A program made the position numbers and the translations under genes. A DNA stretch of 64,000 nt, taken from NCBI RefSeq assembly GCF_025195085.2, contig NZ_JANAVY020000001.1, forward strand, positions 620,001 to 684,000. Reading direction: 5' to 3'. The notes under the pieces were generated by a model. It saw only the letters and a program-made list of their open reading frames with translations, was not told where the DNA came from and did no database searches. This document shows, piece after piece, positions 32,953-41,317 of this stretch (positions are counted from its first letter, which is position 1; each line of letters starts with the position of its first letter). The DNA comes from Vibrio intestinalis (GTDB lineage Bacteria; Pseudomonadota; Gammaproteobacteria; Enterobacterales; Vibrionaceae).

Positions 32953-32962
32953 CCGTTCATAA
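32953..32962. promoter_or_regulatory. Candidate tor box 2
   Basis: CCGTTCATAA matches 8 of 10 bases of the TorR consensus CTGTTCATAT, about 100 bases upstream of torD. Confidence 0.35.
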
Positions 32963-33059
32963 ATCGCCATTTTTACTCACGCTCTTACATAATGTGTGTT
33001 ATCGCTATTCACTTTTGTCCGCTAAAATAATAGCAGTACAATTATTTGGAGCATGTTTG

Positions 33060-33710
33060 ATGCAAGAGCTAAAAGCGTTTAATGAAAAACGCGCTGAAAT
33101 CTACTGGTGGTTCTCTAGTCTGTTTGCCAAAGAGCTGACTGAAGCCGATTTAGAGCAATATCAAAGCCCTGAAATCCGAGGTTTTCTGTCTGGATTGGGC
33201 GAAAACCCAAGCCTTAAACCAGCCACAGACAAACTGATCGATGCATTAAATCGCCTTATTGACCGTGAAGACGCACAATTAGAGCTAGCGGCAGACTTTT
33301 GTGACCTATTCTTAAAGTCAGATAAGGACTCAGCGTTACCTTATGCGTCAATGTACGTGGGTAAGACTGGCCTACTTAACGATGAGCCAGCTAAGCAGAT
33401 GGATGAATTACTGGCAAAGCATGGCGTAGCGGTAAATAAAAACCTTAACGAGCCAGCGGATCATATTGCCATCGAGCTAGACCTTCTGGGCAATCTTATT
33501 ATTCGTTCAAACGAACTTGAGCAAGAGCGCCATATAGAAGAAGCACTGCATGAGCAAGAAGCATTTATTCGTCAGCACATTTTAAATTGGGTTCCTCAAT
33601 TTAGCGCCAAGAGCCAAAAATTCGATGAATTTGGCTTCTACGCTGCGGTAACCGCTCTATTGGTTGCGTTCTTAGAGTTGGATTGCAGTTATTTGCTTGG
33701 TGAAGAGTAA
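33060..33710 (+). CDS. torD: TMAO reductase chaperone TorD
   Basis: 216 residues from ATG 33060, with GGAG ten bases upstream; the frame runs 44 codons further, but that stretch is unlike the family. TorD/DmsD fold with [20 protein letters not shown] at the start, [20 protein letters not shown], and the motif [17 protein letters not shown], which holds the family signature (E)PDHxxxEL. TorD binds the signal peptide of TorA and helps insert the molybdenum cofactor. No torA is nearby. It is divergent from torR. Confidence 0.92.
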   Translation: MQELKAFNEKRAEIYWWFSSLFAKELTEADLEQYQSPEIRGFLSGLGENPSLKPATDKLIDALNRLIDREDAQLELAADFCDLFLKSDKDSALPYASMYVGKTGLLNDEPAKQMDELLAKHGVAVNKNLNEPADHIAIELDLLGNLIIRSNELEQERHIEEALHEQEAFIRQHILNWVPQFSAKSQKFDEFGFYAAVTALLVAFLELDCSYLLGEE

Positions 33711-33871
33711 CTCGGTCACAAACACGCTATAACCGTACAGGTGACGGGTTATTTTCGTTGCTCCTTTGAGCAATGCGGTCTAGAATCGTGACCGCAAACG
33801 ATAAAAATCAAAATGTACTCAGGTACCTTTATCAATAATTACTAATTTAATTGTCTTGAGTACATATAAAC

Positions 33872-33900
33872 AAACCGCTGTAAAAGAGCGGTTTTTGTTT
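33872..33900 (+). terminator. Terminator upstream of purR
   Basis: AAACCGCT and AGCGGTTT around GTAAAAG, followed by TTTGTTTTT. Confidence 0.85.
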
Positions 33901-33989
33901 TTCTAATACTTACTGCCAATATGATTCTTTGCCAATCTGAACAAGTAAGTGACCGTTTATTTTAAACCTATAAACATTTACTTTTTCAG

Positions 33990-34013
33990 GTAGGTATTAA
34001 GTTATATACCTAC
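33990..34013. promoter_or_regulatory. Inverted repeat in the purR leader
   Basis: GTAGGTAT (33990-33997) and ATACCTAC (34006-34013) with an 8-base spacer, 27 bases before the purR ATG. It does not resemble a PurR box. It may be an operator for another regulator or a hairpin in the mRNA. Confidence 0.4.
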
Positions 34014-34040
34014 GTGGCAGCTATAGATAGGACAGACCTT

Positions 34041-35045
34041 ATGGCCACTATTAAAGATGTAGCACGCTTAGCCGGCGTATCAACTACCACTGTTTCTCAC
34101 GTGATTAACAAAACTCGTTTTGTGGCTGAAGCCACTCAAGAGCGCGTAATGGAAGCAGTAACAGAACTGAACTACGCACCAAGCGCTGTTGCTCGTAGCT
34201 TAAAATGTAACACGACTCGTACTATCGGTATGTTAGTGACTCAATCGACTAACTTGTTCTTCTCTGAAGTTATCGATGGTGTAGAGAGCTACTGTTACCG
34301 TCAAGGCTACACGCTAATCCTGTGTAACACAGGCGGTATCTACGAGAAGCAACGTGACTACATCCGCATGCTGGCTGAAAAACGCGTAGACGGCATTCTT
34401 GTTATGTGTTCTGACCTAACGGAAGAACTAAGCGAAATGCTAGATCGCCAGAAAGACATTCCTAAAGTTGTTATGGACTGGGGCCCAGAGAGCTCACAAG
34501 CAGACAAGATCATCGATAACTCAGAAGAAGGTGGCTACCTAGCGACTAAATACCTGATTGAACATGGTCACACTGATATCGCCTGCCTAAGCGGTCACTT
34601 TGAAAAAGCTGCCTGCCAAGAGCGTATTCAAGGCTTTAAACGCGCAATGGGCGAAGCTAACTTAGCGGTTGATGAAGACTGGATCCTAGAAGGCAACTTT
34701 GAGTGTGACACGGCTGTGCTAGCCGCTGACAAAATCGTGGCAATGGACAAGCGCCCTACTGCTATCTTCTGTTTCAACGATACCATGGCACTTGGCCTTA
34801 TGAGCCGCCTACAGCAAAAAGGCATTCGTATCCCTGAGGATATGTCTGTGATTGGTTACGATAATATCGAGCTGGCTGAATACTTCTCACCACCACTAAC
34901 CACGGTTCACCAACCGAAACGTCGTGTGGGTAAAAATGCGTTTGAAATCTTGCTTGAGCGCATTAAAGATAAAGAGCACGAAAAACGCGTTTTTGAGATG
35001 CATCCTGAGATTGTAGAGCGCAGCACCGTCGCTAAAATCAAATAA
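34041..35045 (+). CDS. purR: Purine repressor PurR (LacI family)
   Basis: 334 residues from ATG 34041, with AGGACAG upstream; starting here gives [20 protein letters not shown], nearly the E. coli PurR start. The HTH is followed by the hinge helix [14 protein letters not shown] sequence (here [12 protein letters not shown]), which bends the minor groove. The periplasmic-binding-like domain binds hypoxanthine or guanine; [21 protein letters not shown], and [20 protein letters not shown] are PurR-type. It represses purine synthesis genes. Neighbour of tfoY as in V. cholerae. Confidence 0.93.
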   Translation: MATIKDVARLAGVSTTTVSHVINKTRFVAEATQERVMEAVTELNYAPSAVARSLKCNTTRTIGMLVTQSTNLFFSEVIDGVESYCYRQGYTLILCNTGGIYEKQRDYIRMLAEKRVDGILVMCSDLTEELSEMLDRQKDIPKVVMDWGPESSQADKIIDNSEEGGYLATKYLIEHGHTDIACLSGHFEKAACQERIQGFKRAMGEANLAVDEDWILEGNFECDTAVLAADKIVAMDKRPTAIFCFNDTMALGLMSRLQQKGIRIPEDMSVIGYDNIELAEYFSPPLTTVHQPKRRVGKNAFEILLERIKDKEHEKRVFEMHPEIVERSTVAKIK

Positions 35046-35064
35046 ACATCTGAATTATAAAATA

Positions 35065-35103
35065 ATAGCCGACATTACATATGTCGGCTTTGTCGTTTTT
35101 TTG
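35065..35103 (+). terminator. Terminator of purR
   Basis: AGCCGACAT (35067-35075), loop TACAT, ATGTCGGCT (35081-35089), then TTGTCGTTTTTTT. Confidence 0.85.
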
Positions 35104-35193
35104 GGCTGTTAATCTTGCATTAAGATCACGCTTGCTGCATAGTATATGCACTTCGAACAACATGATTTTTTAATCTGTAGCAGAGCAAATTAA

Positions 35194-35283
35194 GTCACGC
35201 ACAGGGCAAACCATTCTGAAAAGATGGGACGCAAAGCCACCGGCCTACACATGAAATATGCACGGCAGCGGGGTTACCGATGG
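35194..35283 (+). ncRNA. Cyclic di-GMP-I (GEMM) riboswitch aptamer of tfoY
   Basis: The sequence contains the GEMM-I core: CACGCACAGGGCAAACC at the 5' side, GGGACGCAAAGCC in the middle with the GNRA-like loop of P1b, and GCAGCGGGGTTACCGATGG at the 3' side. It is very close to the Vc2 aptamer that I know from the tfoY leader of V. cholerae, and here too it precedes tfoY, about 105 bases before the ATG. The middle stem is shorter and different from Vc2 (CCGGCC region, 35239-35266). c-di-GMP binding is very likely. Whether it turns expression on or off cannot be told from sequence. Confidence 0.95.
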
Positions 35284-35388
35284 TAAAAAATGCAAACGTT
35301 AACCGATTACTGACACCTTTCTGCATTTCTTTGCTATTCTCTCGGACCTGATCTGGTGGCGTATACTCATACACCGAGAAAGTACAGA

Positions 35389-35979
35389 ATGGATAAACCT
35401 ACACTTAAAGATTCTATGCGTCTATTTGAGCCGCTAGGACGAATCAAATCTCGCTCCATGTTTGGTGGATTTGGCATTTTCGCAGACGACACTATGTTTG
35501 CACTCGTCGTACATGACAAGCTCCACATTCGAGCAGATGACACTTTAGCTGTTGAATTCAAACAGCAACAACTTGAACCTTATATCTATCACAAACGCGG
35601 TTTCCCTGTGGTAACCAAGTATTTTGCATTGAATGATGAATGGTATCAAGATAGCGCAGCAACCCTTGAAGTCGCTCGCGGCGCTCTTTCTCAAGCGAAG
35701 AAAGAGAAAACCACCCAAGCTAAGGCAAAACCAACGCGCATTAAAGATCTGCCAAACTTACGTTTAGCCACCGAACGTATGCTGAAAAAAGCAGGTATCG
35801 AATCCGTTGCTAACCTTGAGCAAACAGGCTCTGTTGAGGCGTTTAAGGCAATTAAAGCCAGCCATGATAACGAAGTAAGCCTTGAGCTTCTTTGGGCTCT
35901 TGAAGGGGCTATTAATCGCACTCACTGGTCGGTGATTCCTAAAGACCGACGTGATGAGCTTTTAGACAGATTGGATTAA
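35389..35979 (+). CDS. tfoY: TfoX/Sxy-family regulator TfoY
   Basis: 196 residues from ATG 35389; upstream codons fall in the leader. The N-terminal TfoX domain ([37 protein letters not shown]) is joined to a C-terminal TfoX domain ([33 protein letters not shown]). This two-domain form, the riboswitch and the purR neighbour identify TfoY rather than the competence regulator TfoX. In V. cholerae TfoY drives motility and type VI secretion at low c-di-GMP. It ends before a strong terminator. Confidence 0.93.
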   Translation: MDKPTLKDSMRLFEPLGRIKSRSMFGGFGIFADDTMFALVVHDKLHIRADDTLAVEFKQQQLEPYIYHKRGFPVVTKYFALNDEWYQDSAATLEVARGALSQAKKEKTTQAKAKPTRIKDLPNLRLATERMLKKAGIESVANLEQTGSVEAFKAIKASHDNEVSLELLWALEGAINRTHWSVIPKDRRDELLDRLD

Positions 35980-35997
35980 CCTCTCAACTACCGCATC

Positions 35998-36028
35998 AAA
36001 AGCCAGCGACTATCGCTGGCTTTTTTTT
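35998..36028 (+). terminator. Terminator of tfoY
   Basis: AGCCAGCGA (36001-36009), loop CTA, TCGCTGGCT (36013-36021), then TTTTTTT. Confidence 0.92.
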
Positions 36029-36157
36029 GAAATTTTTTTATGGCTTTGAAGTTCTTATACTTTAAGCAGTCAAAAAAGAATGATTAGTAAACTTGATGCT
36101 TAATACCAACATAGACCAAACTGTAAACGAAAGAATAAAGCTTAGGGGAAGGGAAAG

Positions 36158-36850
36158 ATGAACAAAAAACTGATACTAGGGATTATCCTTATTGCACTAA
36201 TCGCACTGCTCATCACTCAGTTTGGCGATCAGTTCACTCTTGAAAATGCCAAGCTACAACAAGCTGCTTTGGCAGATTTCATCAGTGAAAACTTCCTTGT
36301 CGCAGCCGCAATTTATTTTGCAGCGTATGTCGCGATTACCGCATTTTCGATTCCCGGCGCTGCGGTCGTGACTTTGCTTGGCGCTGCCCTATTTGGATTT
36401 TGGACCAGTTTACTGTTGGTGTCATTTGCTAGTACCTTCGGTGCAACGCTGGCCTTTTTAAGCAGCCGTTTCTTGCTACGCGATTGGGTACAAGGCAAAT
36501 TTGGTGACAAGCTAAACGCCATCAACCAAGGGGTTGAGCGCGATGGTGCTTTCTACTTATTCTCGCTGCGCTTGATTCCAGTGTTCCCATTCTTCCTAAT
36601 CAACCTTTTGATGGGCCTCACCCCTATCTCAACCGCACGCTTCTATCTTGTTAGCCAAATCGGTATGTTACCGGGCACGGCAGTGTACTTGAACGCAGGT
36701 ACGCAACTGGCTCAAATCGAATCCTTGTCTGGTATTGTTTCACCCTCTGTACTTGCTTCATTTGCGCTGCTGGGCCTATTCCCTATCGTTGCCAAATGGG
36801 TTATGGCAAAATTCAAACAATCGCCTGAGACGCAAAATGGAGGCGCTTAG
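36158..36850 (+). CDS. TVP38/TMEM64 family membrane protein (VTT domain)
   Basis: 230 residues with about five to six hydrophobic helices. VTT-domain signatures are FSIPGAAVVTLLGAALFGFW, GATLAFLSSRFLLRDWV and the re-entrant stretch LRLIPVFPFFLINLLMGLTP followed by GMLPGTAVYLNAGT. The family is related to DedA and may flip phospholipids or carry other lipids; function here unknown. GAAGGGAAAG gives a strong ribosome-binding site. The stop overlaps the next gene's GTG start by one base. Confidence 0.9.
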   Translation: MNKKLILGIILIALIALLITQFGDQFTLENAKLQQAALADFISENFLVAAAIYFAAYVAITAFSIPGAAVVTLLGAALFGFWTSLLLVSFASTFGATLAFLSSRFLLRDWVQGKFGDKLNAINQGVERDGAFYLFSLRLIPVFPFFLINLLMGLTPISTARFYLVSQIGMLPGTAVYLNAGTQLAQIESLSGIVSPSVLASFALLGLFPIVAKWVMAKFKQSPETQNGGA

Positions 36851-37194
36851 TGAAAATATACTCTGCCGCAAACCCGCCAGAAGCTCACATTGTCTGTGAG
36901 CTTTTGCGTTCGCATAACATAGATTGTGAAGTAAGAGGTGAAGGTATTTTTGGTCTTCAGGGAGAACTCCCTTTTGGAGAAGCGAGCGAGCCTTATGTTT
37001 GGCTATTAGATCCAAACCAAAGTGCTCAATCCAAAACGCTTATCGAACAATTTCAACACGCCAACCACGAACAACATCCATGGCAATGCCATCAATGTGG
37101 CGAAAGCAATGAAGCGCAGTTCGCGATTTGCTGGCAATGTGGCGCGTCTTACTCTGAACCGGCTGCGATTAACTCACGACCTGCTGTTGAATAA
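36850..37194 (+). CDS. DUF2007 domain protein with C-terminal zinc ribbon
   Basis: 114 residues beginning with GTG at 36850, which overlaps the upstream stop codon by one base. The DUF2007 part (about 1-65: MKIYSAANPPEAHIVCELLR, YVWLLDPNQ) resembles a signal-transduction or PII-like fold. The C-terminal half has two CxxC pairs (CHQCGES, CWQCGAS) of a RanBP2-type zinc ribbon. Function unknown. It is probably co-transcribed with the TVP38-family gene. Its last 26 bases overlap the end of the convergent hydrolase gene. Confidence 0.8.
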   Translation: MKIYSAANPPEAHIVCELLRSHNIDCEVRGEGIFGLQGELPFGEASEPYVWLLDPNQSAQSKTLIEQFQHANHEQHPWQCHQCGESNEAQFAICWQCGASYSEPAAINSRPAVE

Positions 37195-37975
37195 AATTGA
37201 TCGAATGGTGGTTAAACTCATCTGGGCGTTCAATGTTGCACACATGGCCGCAGTTTTCGATTTCATGCAGCTGACTCTTACGATGCGCAGCCACCATCTC
37301 TTTGACAGGTTTAATAAACATATAATCTTTGTCACCCATCAGATAAAGAGTCGGGACGGGAATCTCCTTCTCTTTAAAGTAACGCATTAATGGGTTTACT
37401 TCAGAAGCTAATCTAAACCAACGTTTAAACTCTTTTTGACACAGCTTCTTCGCTTCACGAATGAATAGGTGACGTGATTGTTTTTGAGTGCGTTGCGGCA
37501 TCACGATATAAGCGAATAAGCTGTACAGCCACATGTAAGGCACGATGTGTTTAAACATATTGCCTACCTTAACCAAAACCTGAGAGCGAGTATCTAGGCG
37601 AGTCACCGCCCCACCCAATACCATAGATTTAACTCGCTCAGTCGCGAGTTCCGCTAGGTTACGAACAATGATGGTACCCAAAGACATACCCACAAAGTGA
37701 GCCGATTGGATTTTAAGATGATCCAATACCTTTAAAATATCCATCGTCACCGCTTTAAATGTATAGCGATTGGTCATTAGCTCTTTTAGCAACTGGTTGG
37801 ATTTTCCGTGACCACGAAGATCAATCAGCAACAAGTTAAAATGTTGCTTGTACGCTTTGATTTGCTTAAACCAAATAGATGAACTGCCCCCAGCACCATG
37901 TACAAAGACAACCCACTCTTTGCTGTCTGGGTGTGGATAGGTTTTATGAAACAGTAGTTCGTTACTCGTCGACAT
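37169..37975 (-). CDS. Alpha/beta hydrolase
   Basis: 268 residues. Oxyanion motif FVHGAGGSSSIW; strand LLLIDLRGHGKSNQ; nucleophile elbow GMSLGT with the catalytic serine near residue 97; probable acid in YLMGDKDYMF; histidine in NCGHVCNIERPDE. Those residues are all present, so it should be active as an esterase, lipase or related hydrolase. Substrate unknown. No signal peptide. Its end overlaps that of the DUF2007 gene by 26 bases. Poor ribosome-binding site before the ATG. Confidence 0.85.
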   Translation of the reverse strand: MSTSNELLFHKTYPHPDSKEWVVFVHGAGGSSSIWFKQIKAYKQHFNLLLIDLRGHGKSNQLLKELMTNRYTFKAVTMDILKVLDHLKIQSAHFVGMSLGTIIVRNLAELATERVKSMVLGGAVTRLDTRSQVLVKVGNMFKHIVPYMWLYSLFAYIVMPQRTQKQSRHLFIREAKKLCQKEFKRWFRLASEVNPLMRYFKEKEIPVPTLYLMGDKDYMFIKPVKEMVAAHRKSQLHEIENCGHVCNIERPDEFNHHSINFIQQQVVS

Positions 37976-38089
37976 CTATTATTATTCGAATATTATTTAG
38001 GAAAAAGAAAAGCAGACTATCACAAAGTTGTGAATCCTTAATTCAGCTTAGGTCAATTTATGTGGAGTCAAGACGATAAAAGTGTAAAA

Positions 38090-38113
38090 AAAGGCGTCAA
38101 TAGACGCCTAATT
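38090..38113 (-). terminator. Terminator of glgA
   Basis: AGGCGTC (38092-38098), loop AATA, GACGCCT (38103-38109), with an A-run on the left giving a U-tract on the minus strand. Confidence 0.85.
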
Positions 38114-38133
38114 ATTGAGTAATGTATCGCGCT

Positions 38134-39594
38134 TTAGAAGCGAAACGCACTGTGGTAAAGGGATAAGTACTCATCTGCAGCGCGTTGCCACGAGAATTCT
38201 TGTTCCATGGCATACAACTGCAAGCGCTTCACTTCTTGCGGTTGCTGAGCGTATAAAAGCAGTGAACGTTGCAACACCAGCAGCAATTCAATTGGATCTG
38301 GCTCATTGAAAATAAAGCCTGTCGCTTGGTCAGGTTGCTGCTCGTAATCAACCACACTGTCTTTCAATCCACCGACACCGCGCACAATCGGCAACGTGCC
38401 ATAGGCCATTGAATAGATCTGATTTAATCCACACGGTTCGAATTCTGAAGGCATCAAGAAGAAATCTGAGCCCGCTTCCACCAAGTGCGCGAGTTGATTA
38501 TCGTACGCCTCAACAAACACGATCTTATCTGGGTAACCCGCTGCGATGTGTTTAAGATGAGACGCTAACAGAGGGTCACCAGTACCGACGATGGTCATCT
38601 GCACATCGTGCTTTAAAAAACGCTCCAAAATCGGCAGCAAATAATGCACGCCTTTTTGATTGGTTAGACGACACACCATGCCATACATTGCCACGTCACG
38701 TTCAGGCAAACCCACCTGTTGTTGCAACGCTTTCTTACACGCATTTTTACCGCGAGTCATGCTTTGACGATTGGCCTTGTAGTTCATCGGAATGAGGCTA
38801 TCGGTTTCAGGGCTCCATGCCGAGTAGTCACAGCCATTAAGAATGCCGACTAAGTCATCAGCGCGGTATTGGAACTCTTGCGCCATACCGTGGCTACCAA
38901 GGTCAGTTTTTAGCTCTTGTGCGTAGGTAGGGCTTACAGCATTGATCTTGTCTGCCGTCATCACACCCGCTTTGAGCATCGTCACATGAGTAGAGCTTAC
39001 CTCTGCATCAGGGGCAAAGCGCTGCTTCATTTCAGGCACTGATTGCAGCTCTTCGTAGCTAAATACGCCTTTAAACACCGCATTGTGAATTGAAATAACA
39101 CTCTTAGTATTGGCAAAGAATGGATTAGCATGATAACGATGTTTCAAGAAAAATGGCACAAAGCCAGTATGCCAATCATTGGCATGGACGATGTTAGGCT
39201 GAAAGCCTAATTTAGGCAGCATATCCAAGCTCGCGGCGCTAAAAAACGCAAATCGCTCACCGTTGTCTGGATAGGCTTGGTTGTATTCCGAGTACATATC
39301 TTCGCGGCTGAAGTATTGATGACACGCAATGGCGTAGACAGGCGTTTCACCGATAGAGAGCTCGCGAACTTGATAAGGGGTATAAGGCGCAAAATCTAGC
39401 TTGGTATCAAGCACGATAGGCGCATCATTAATATTTGGGATTTTACTGTAGGCAGGAAGACAAATTCTTGCATCTTGATTTAGCGCTCGGAGGGCTTCAG
39501 GCAGTGCCTTGGCTACATCAGCCAAGCCACCACTCTTGATTAGTCCTTCAACTTCCGAGGCTACAAATAGAATCGATAAATTCTCAGTAGCCAA
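38134..39594 (-). CDS. glgA: Glycogen synthase GlgA
   Basis: 486 residues (E. coli 477), a GT5 glucosyltransferase using ADP-glucose. The N-terminal nucleotide-binding motif is EVEGLIKSGGLADVAKALPE, with the KSGGLADV stretch that binds the sugar nucleotide (KTGGL in other species). The C-terminal catalytic motif is FFLMPSEFEPCGLNQIYSMA. It elongates glycogen. Its start overlaps the glgC end by 11 bases, the second gene of a glgC-glgA operon. Confidence 0.96.
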   Translation of the reverse strand: MATENLSILFVASEVEGLIKSGGLADVAKALPEALRALNQDARICLPAYSKIPNINDAPIVLDTKLDFAPYTPYQVRELSIGETPVYAIACHQYFSREDMYSEYNQAYPDNGERFAFFSAASLDMLPKLGFQPNIVHANDWHTGFVPFFLKHRYHANPFFANTKSVISIHNAVFKGVFSYEELQSVPEMKQRFAPDAEVSSTHVTMLKAGVMTADKINAVSPTYAQELKTDLGSHGMAQEFQYRADDLVGILNGCDYSAWSPETDSLIPMNYKANRQSMTRGKNACKKALQQQVGLPERDVAMYGMVCRLTNQKGVHYLLPILERFLKHDVQMTIVGTGDPLLASHLKHIAAGYPDKIVFVEAYDNQLAHLVEAGSDFFLMPSEFEPCGLNQIYSMAYGTLPIVRGVGGLKDSVVDYEQQPDQATGFIFNEPDPIELLLVLQRSLLLYAQQPQEVKRLQLYAMEQEFSWQRAADEYLSLYHSAFRF

Positions 39595-40801
39595 CTTTTT
39601 CTCCTTTAGCGATGACTACAATGCCATCGTCCGACACATGGTACTTCTTGCGGTCTTCTTGTAGGTTGACACCAATTTGTGTGCCTGGGGCAATGTCTGC
39701 GTTTTTATCGACGATCACGCGACGTAACACACAGCCCTCACCTACTTTTACGTCACCTAGCAAGATACTCTCACTGATATCACATGTCGATGCGATGTTA
39801 CTGCGGAAGCCTAATACAGACTTCTCGATACGAGAGCCTCGCACCAAACTACCATTACAAACCAAGCTATCAATGATTTGCACGCGACCGTTATCTGAAT
39901 CGGTGAACGTCGCTGGCGGCAATGGTGGGTAGTAGGTGTGTAATGGCCATGTACGGTTGTAGAGCGAGAACGGGGCGTCTTTCTCTAACAAGTCCATATG
40001 CGCTTGCCAGTAAGCATCGATAGTACCTACATCGCGCCAATACACTTCTTCTTTCTCACCCGTGATTTTGTTGGTGCTAAAATCGTAAACAAACACATCG
40101 CCACGCGGGAACATATTTGGAATGATATCTTTACCAAAATCGTGGCTTGAGTCTGGTTTATCCGCATCCTCAATCAGTTCAGAAAACAGCGTTTGAGCTT
40201 CAAAGATATAGTTACCCATTGAAACCAACGCGTGCTCTGCATCCCCCGGGATAGATTTAGGATTCTCAGGTTTTTCTTCAAAACCAATCATGCGGCCTTC
40301 CGCATCGACCTCAATCACACCAAATTGTGACGCTTCTGATAAAGGCATACGCAGCGCAGAAACCGTCAAAGACGCTTGTTTGTCTTTATGGAAATCCAGC
40401 ATTTGCTTAATATCCATTTTATAGATGTGGTCAGAACCGAAAATACAAACTTGGTCTGGTTCAGCCAATTCCATGAAGCGAATATTTTGGTAGATAGCAT
40501 CTGCCGTGCCTTCATACCAACGCTTTCCGGTACGCATTTGCGCAGGGATTGGGTCGATAAATCGGTCGGTAATACCGTTGATATTCCAGCCTTTTTTCAA
40601 GTGATGGAACAGCGATTGGGATTTGAACTGAGTCAGCACATAAATGCGCATTAAATCAGCGTTGATAAAGTTGTTTAAAGCGAAATCAATAAGGCGGTAG
40701 CTTCCGCCGAAAGGAACCGAAGGTTTACTGCGGGATTCAGTTAAAGGGCGTAGACGGGAGCCCTCTCCACCAGCAAGGATCATTCCTAAAACACCAGCCA
40801 T
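39584..40801 (-). CDS. glgC: Glucose-1-phosphate adenylyltransferase GlgC
   Basis: 405 residues (E. coli 431). Pyrophosphorylase signature MILAGGEGSRLRPLTESRSK near the N-terminus; the glucose-phosphate region GTADAIYQN; FGSDHIYKMD, IGFEEKP, then left-handed beta-helix repeats at the C-terminus (ESILLGDVKVGEGCVLRRVI). It makes ADP-glucose for glycogen, usually activated by fructose 1,6-bisphosphate. First gene of glgC-glgA. Confidence 0.96.
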   Translation of the reverse strand: MAGVLGMILAGGEGSRLRPLTESRSKPSVPFGGSYRLIDFALNNFINADLMRIYVLTQFKSQSLFHHLKKGWNINGITDRFIDPIPAQMRTGKRWYEGTADAIYQNIRFMELAEPDQVCIFGSDHIYKMDIKQMLDFHKDKQASLTVSALRMPLSEASQFGVIEVDAEGRMIGFEEKPENPKSIPGDAEHALVSMGNYIFEAQTLFSELIEDADKPDSSHDFGKDIIPNMFPRGDVFVYDFSTNKITGEKEEVYWRDVGTIDAYWQAHMDLLEKDAPFSLYNRTWPLHTYYPPLPPATFTDSDNGRVQIIDSLVCNGSLVRGSRIEKSVLGFRSNIASTCDISESILLGDVKVGEGCVLRRVIVDKNADIAPGTQIGVNLQEDRKKYHVSDDGIVVIAKGEKVGY

Positions 40802-41023
40802 TCGTTATTCTCCATATTATTTTTTTGCCTAGATAATCTAATTGCTAGACCATCTTTTTCCTTGTATTGGGGTATACCCAAATTCATTAGGCGCTTTTTA
40901 TTATATTGGGCAATTTCTACCCTTTCTTGTGCAAGCCGTTGTTTATTAAGTTATCGCATCTGAGAAAGAATACAATTTAAAATACGCTATACCTCACGAC
41001 GCTCACAGGTTGCTTTTCAACCA

Positions 41024-41039
41024 CCTGACCCAGATCACA
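41024..41039. promoter_or_regulatory. Candidate CRP site upstream of glgC
   Basis: CCTGACCCAGATCACA: the right half AGATCACA matches the CRP consensus fully, the left half keeps only TGA. It is about 220 bases from the glgC start. E. coli glgC is CRP-dependent, but function here is inferred. Confidence 0.35.
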
Positions 41040-41265
41040 TTATGAGCAGCTAAGCATACAGCTTTTTAACATCACAAATACAAGGGCATGACCTTGCTCG
41101 CCTTGATGTTGCAGCTTTTATCATACATTTGGCAGATGTCACTTTTGTGACTAGCAATTAACGGTGCTACGGTGAATAGCTTGCAGAACTACGTTCTTTA
41201 TAATTTATTGATAACGATGATTATTCGCTCAAAATACTAATTAAAAACGCCAATCTACAGACATA

Positions 41266-41296
41266 AAAAAAGCAGCGATAATTCGCTGCTTTTTAC
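41266..41296 (-). terminator. Terminator of topA
   Basis: AAAGCAGCGA (41270-41279), loop TAAT, TCGCTGCTTT (41284-41293), with an A-run on the left. Confidence 0.9.
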
Positions 41297-41317
41297 TCTC
41301 AAATTTAGCTTGAGTGG

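Larger units (their letters stand above)
33711..34040. other. Intergenic region torD / purR
   Basis: 330 bases. It contains TGCGGTC / GACCGCA around nine bases (33775-33797), ATGTACTCA (33813-33821) / TGAGTACAT (33857-33865), the terminator at 33872-33900, and the inverted repeat 33990-34013 in the purR leader. The terminator lies 160 bases after torD, so either a long 3' UTR or a small RNA ends there. Confidence 0.45.
35046..35388 (+). promoter_or_regulatory. tfoY leader region
   Basis: 343 bases. After the purR terminator and the riboswitch come AAATGCA (35288-35294) / TGCATTT (35322-35328), a PurR-like half site GCAAACGTT at 35292-35300, and TCTCGG (35340-35345), which can pair with CCGAGA (35374-35379), overlapping the weak ribosome-binding site GAGAAAG of tfoY. 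The last helix could mask the start. The roles are inferred. Confidence 0.5.
40802..41317. other. Regulatory region upstream of glgC, and topA terminator
   Basis: 516 bases without a gene. It holds a palindrome GGGTATACCC at 40870-40879, a possible CRP site at 41024-41039, a perfect repeat GTCAC-TTTT-GTGAC at 41138-41151, and the topA terminator at 41266-41296. I see no conserved open frame. Confidence 0.5.

Noticed and set aside
38430..38445. GGTTCGAATTC, resembling a tRNA T-loop
   Set aside because: It lies inside glgA coding sequence, and there is no tRNA fold around it.
41138..41151. GTCAC-TTTT-GTGAC as a CRP site
   Set aside because: The arms have the wrong order and spacing for CRP (TGTGA-N6-TCACA); it is kept only as a symmetric element.
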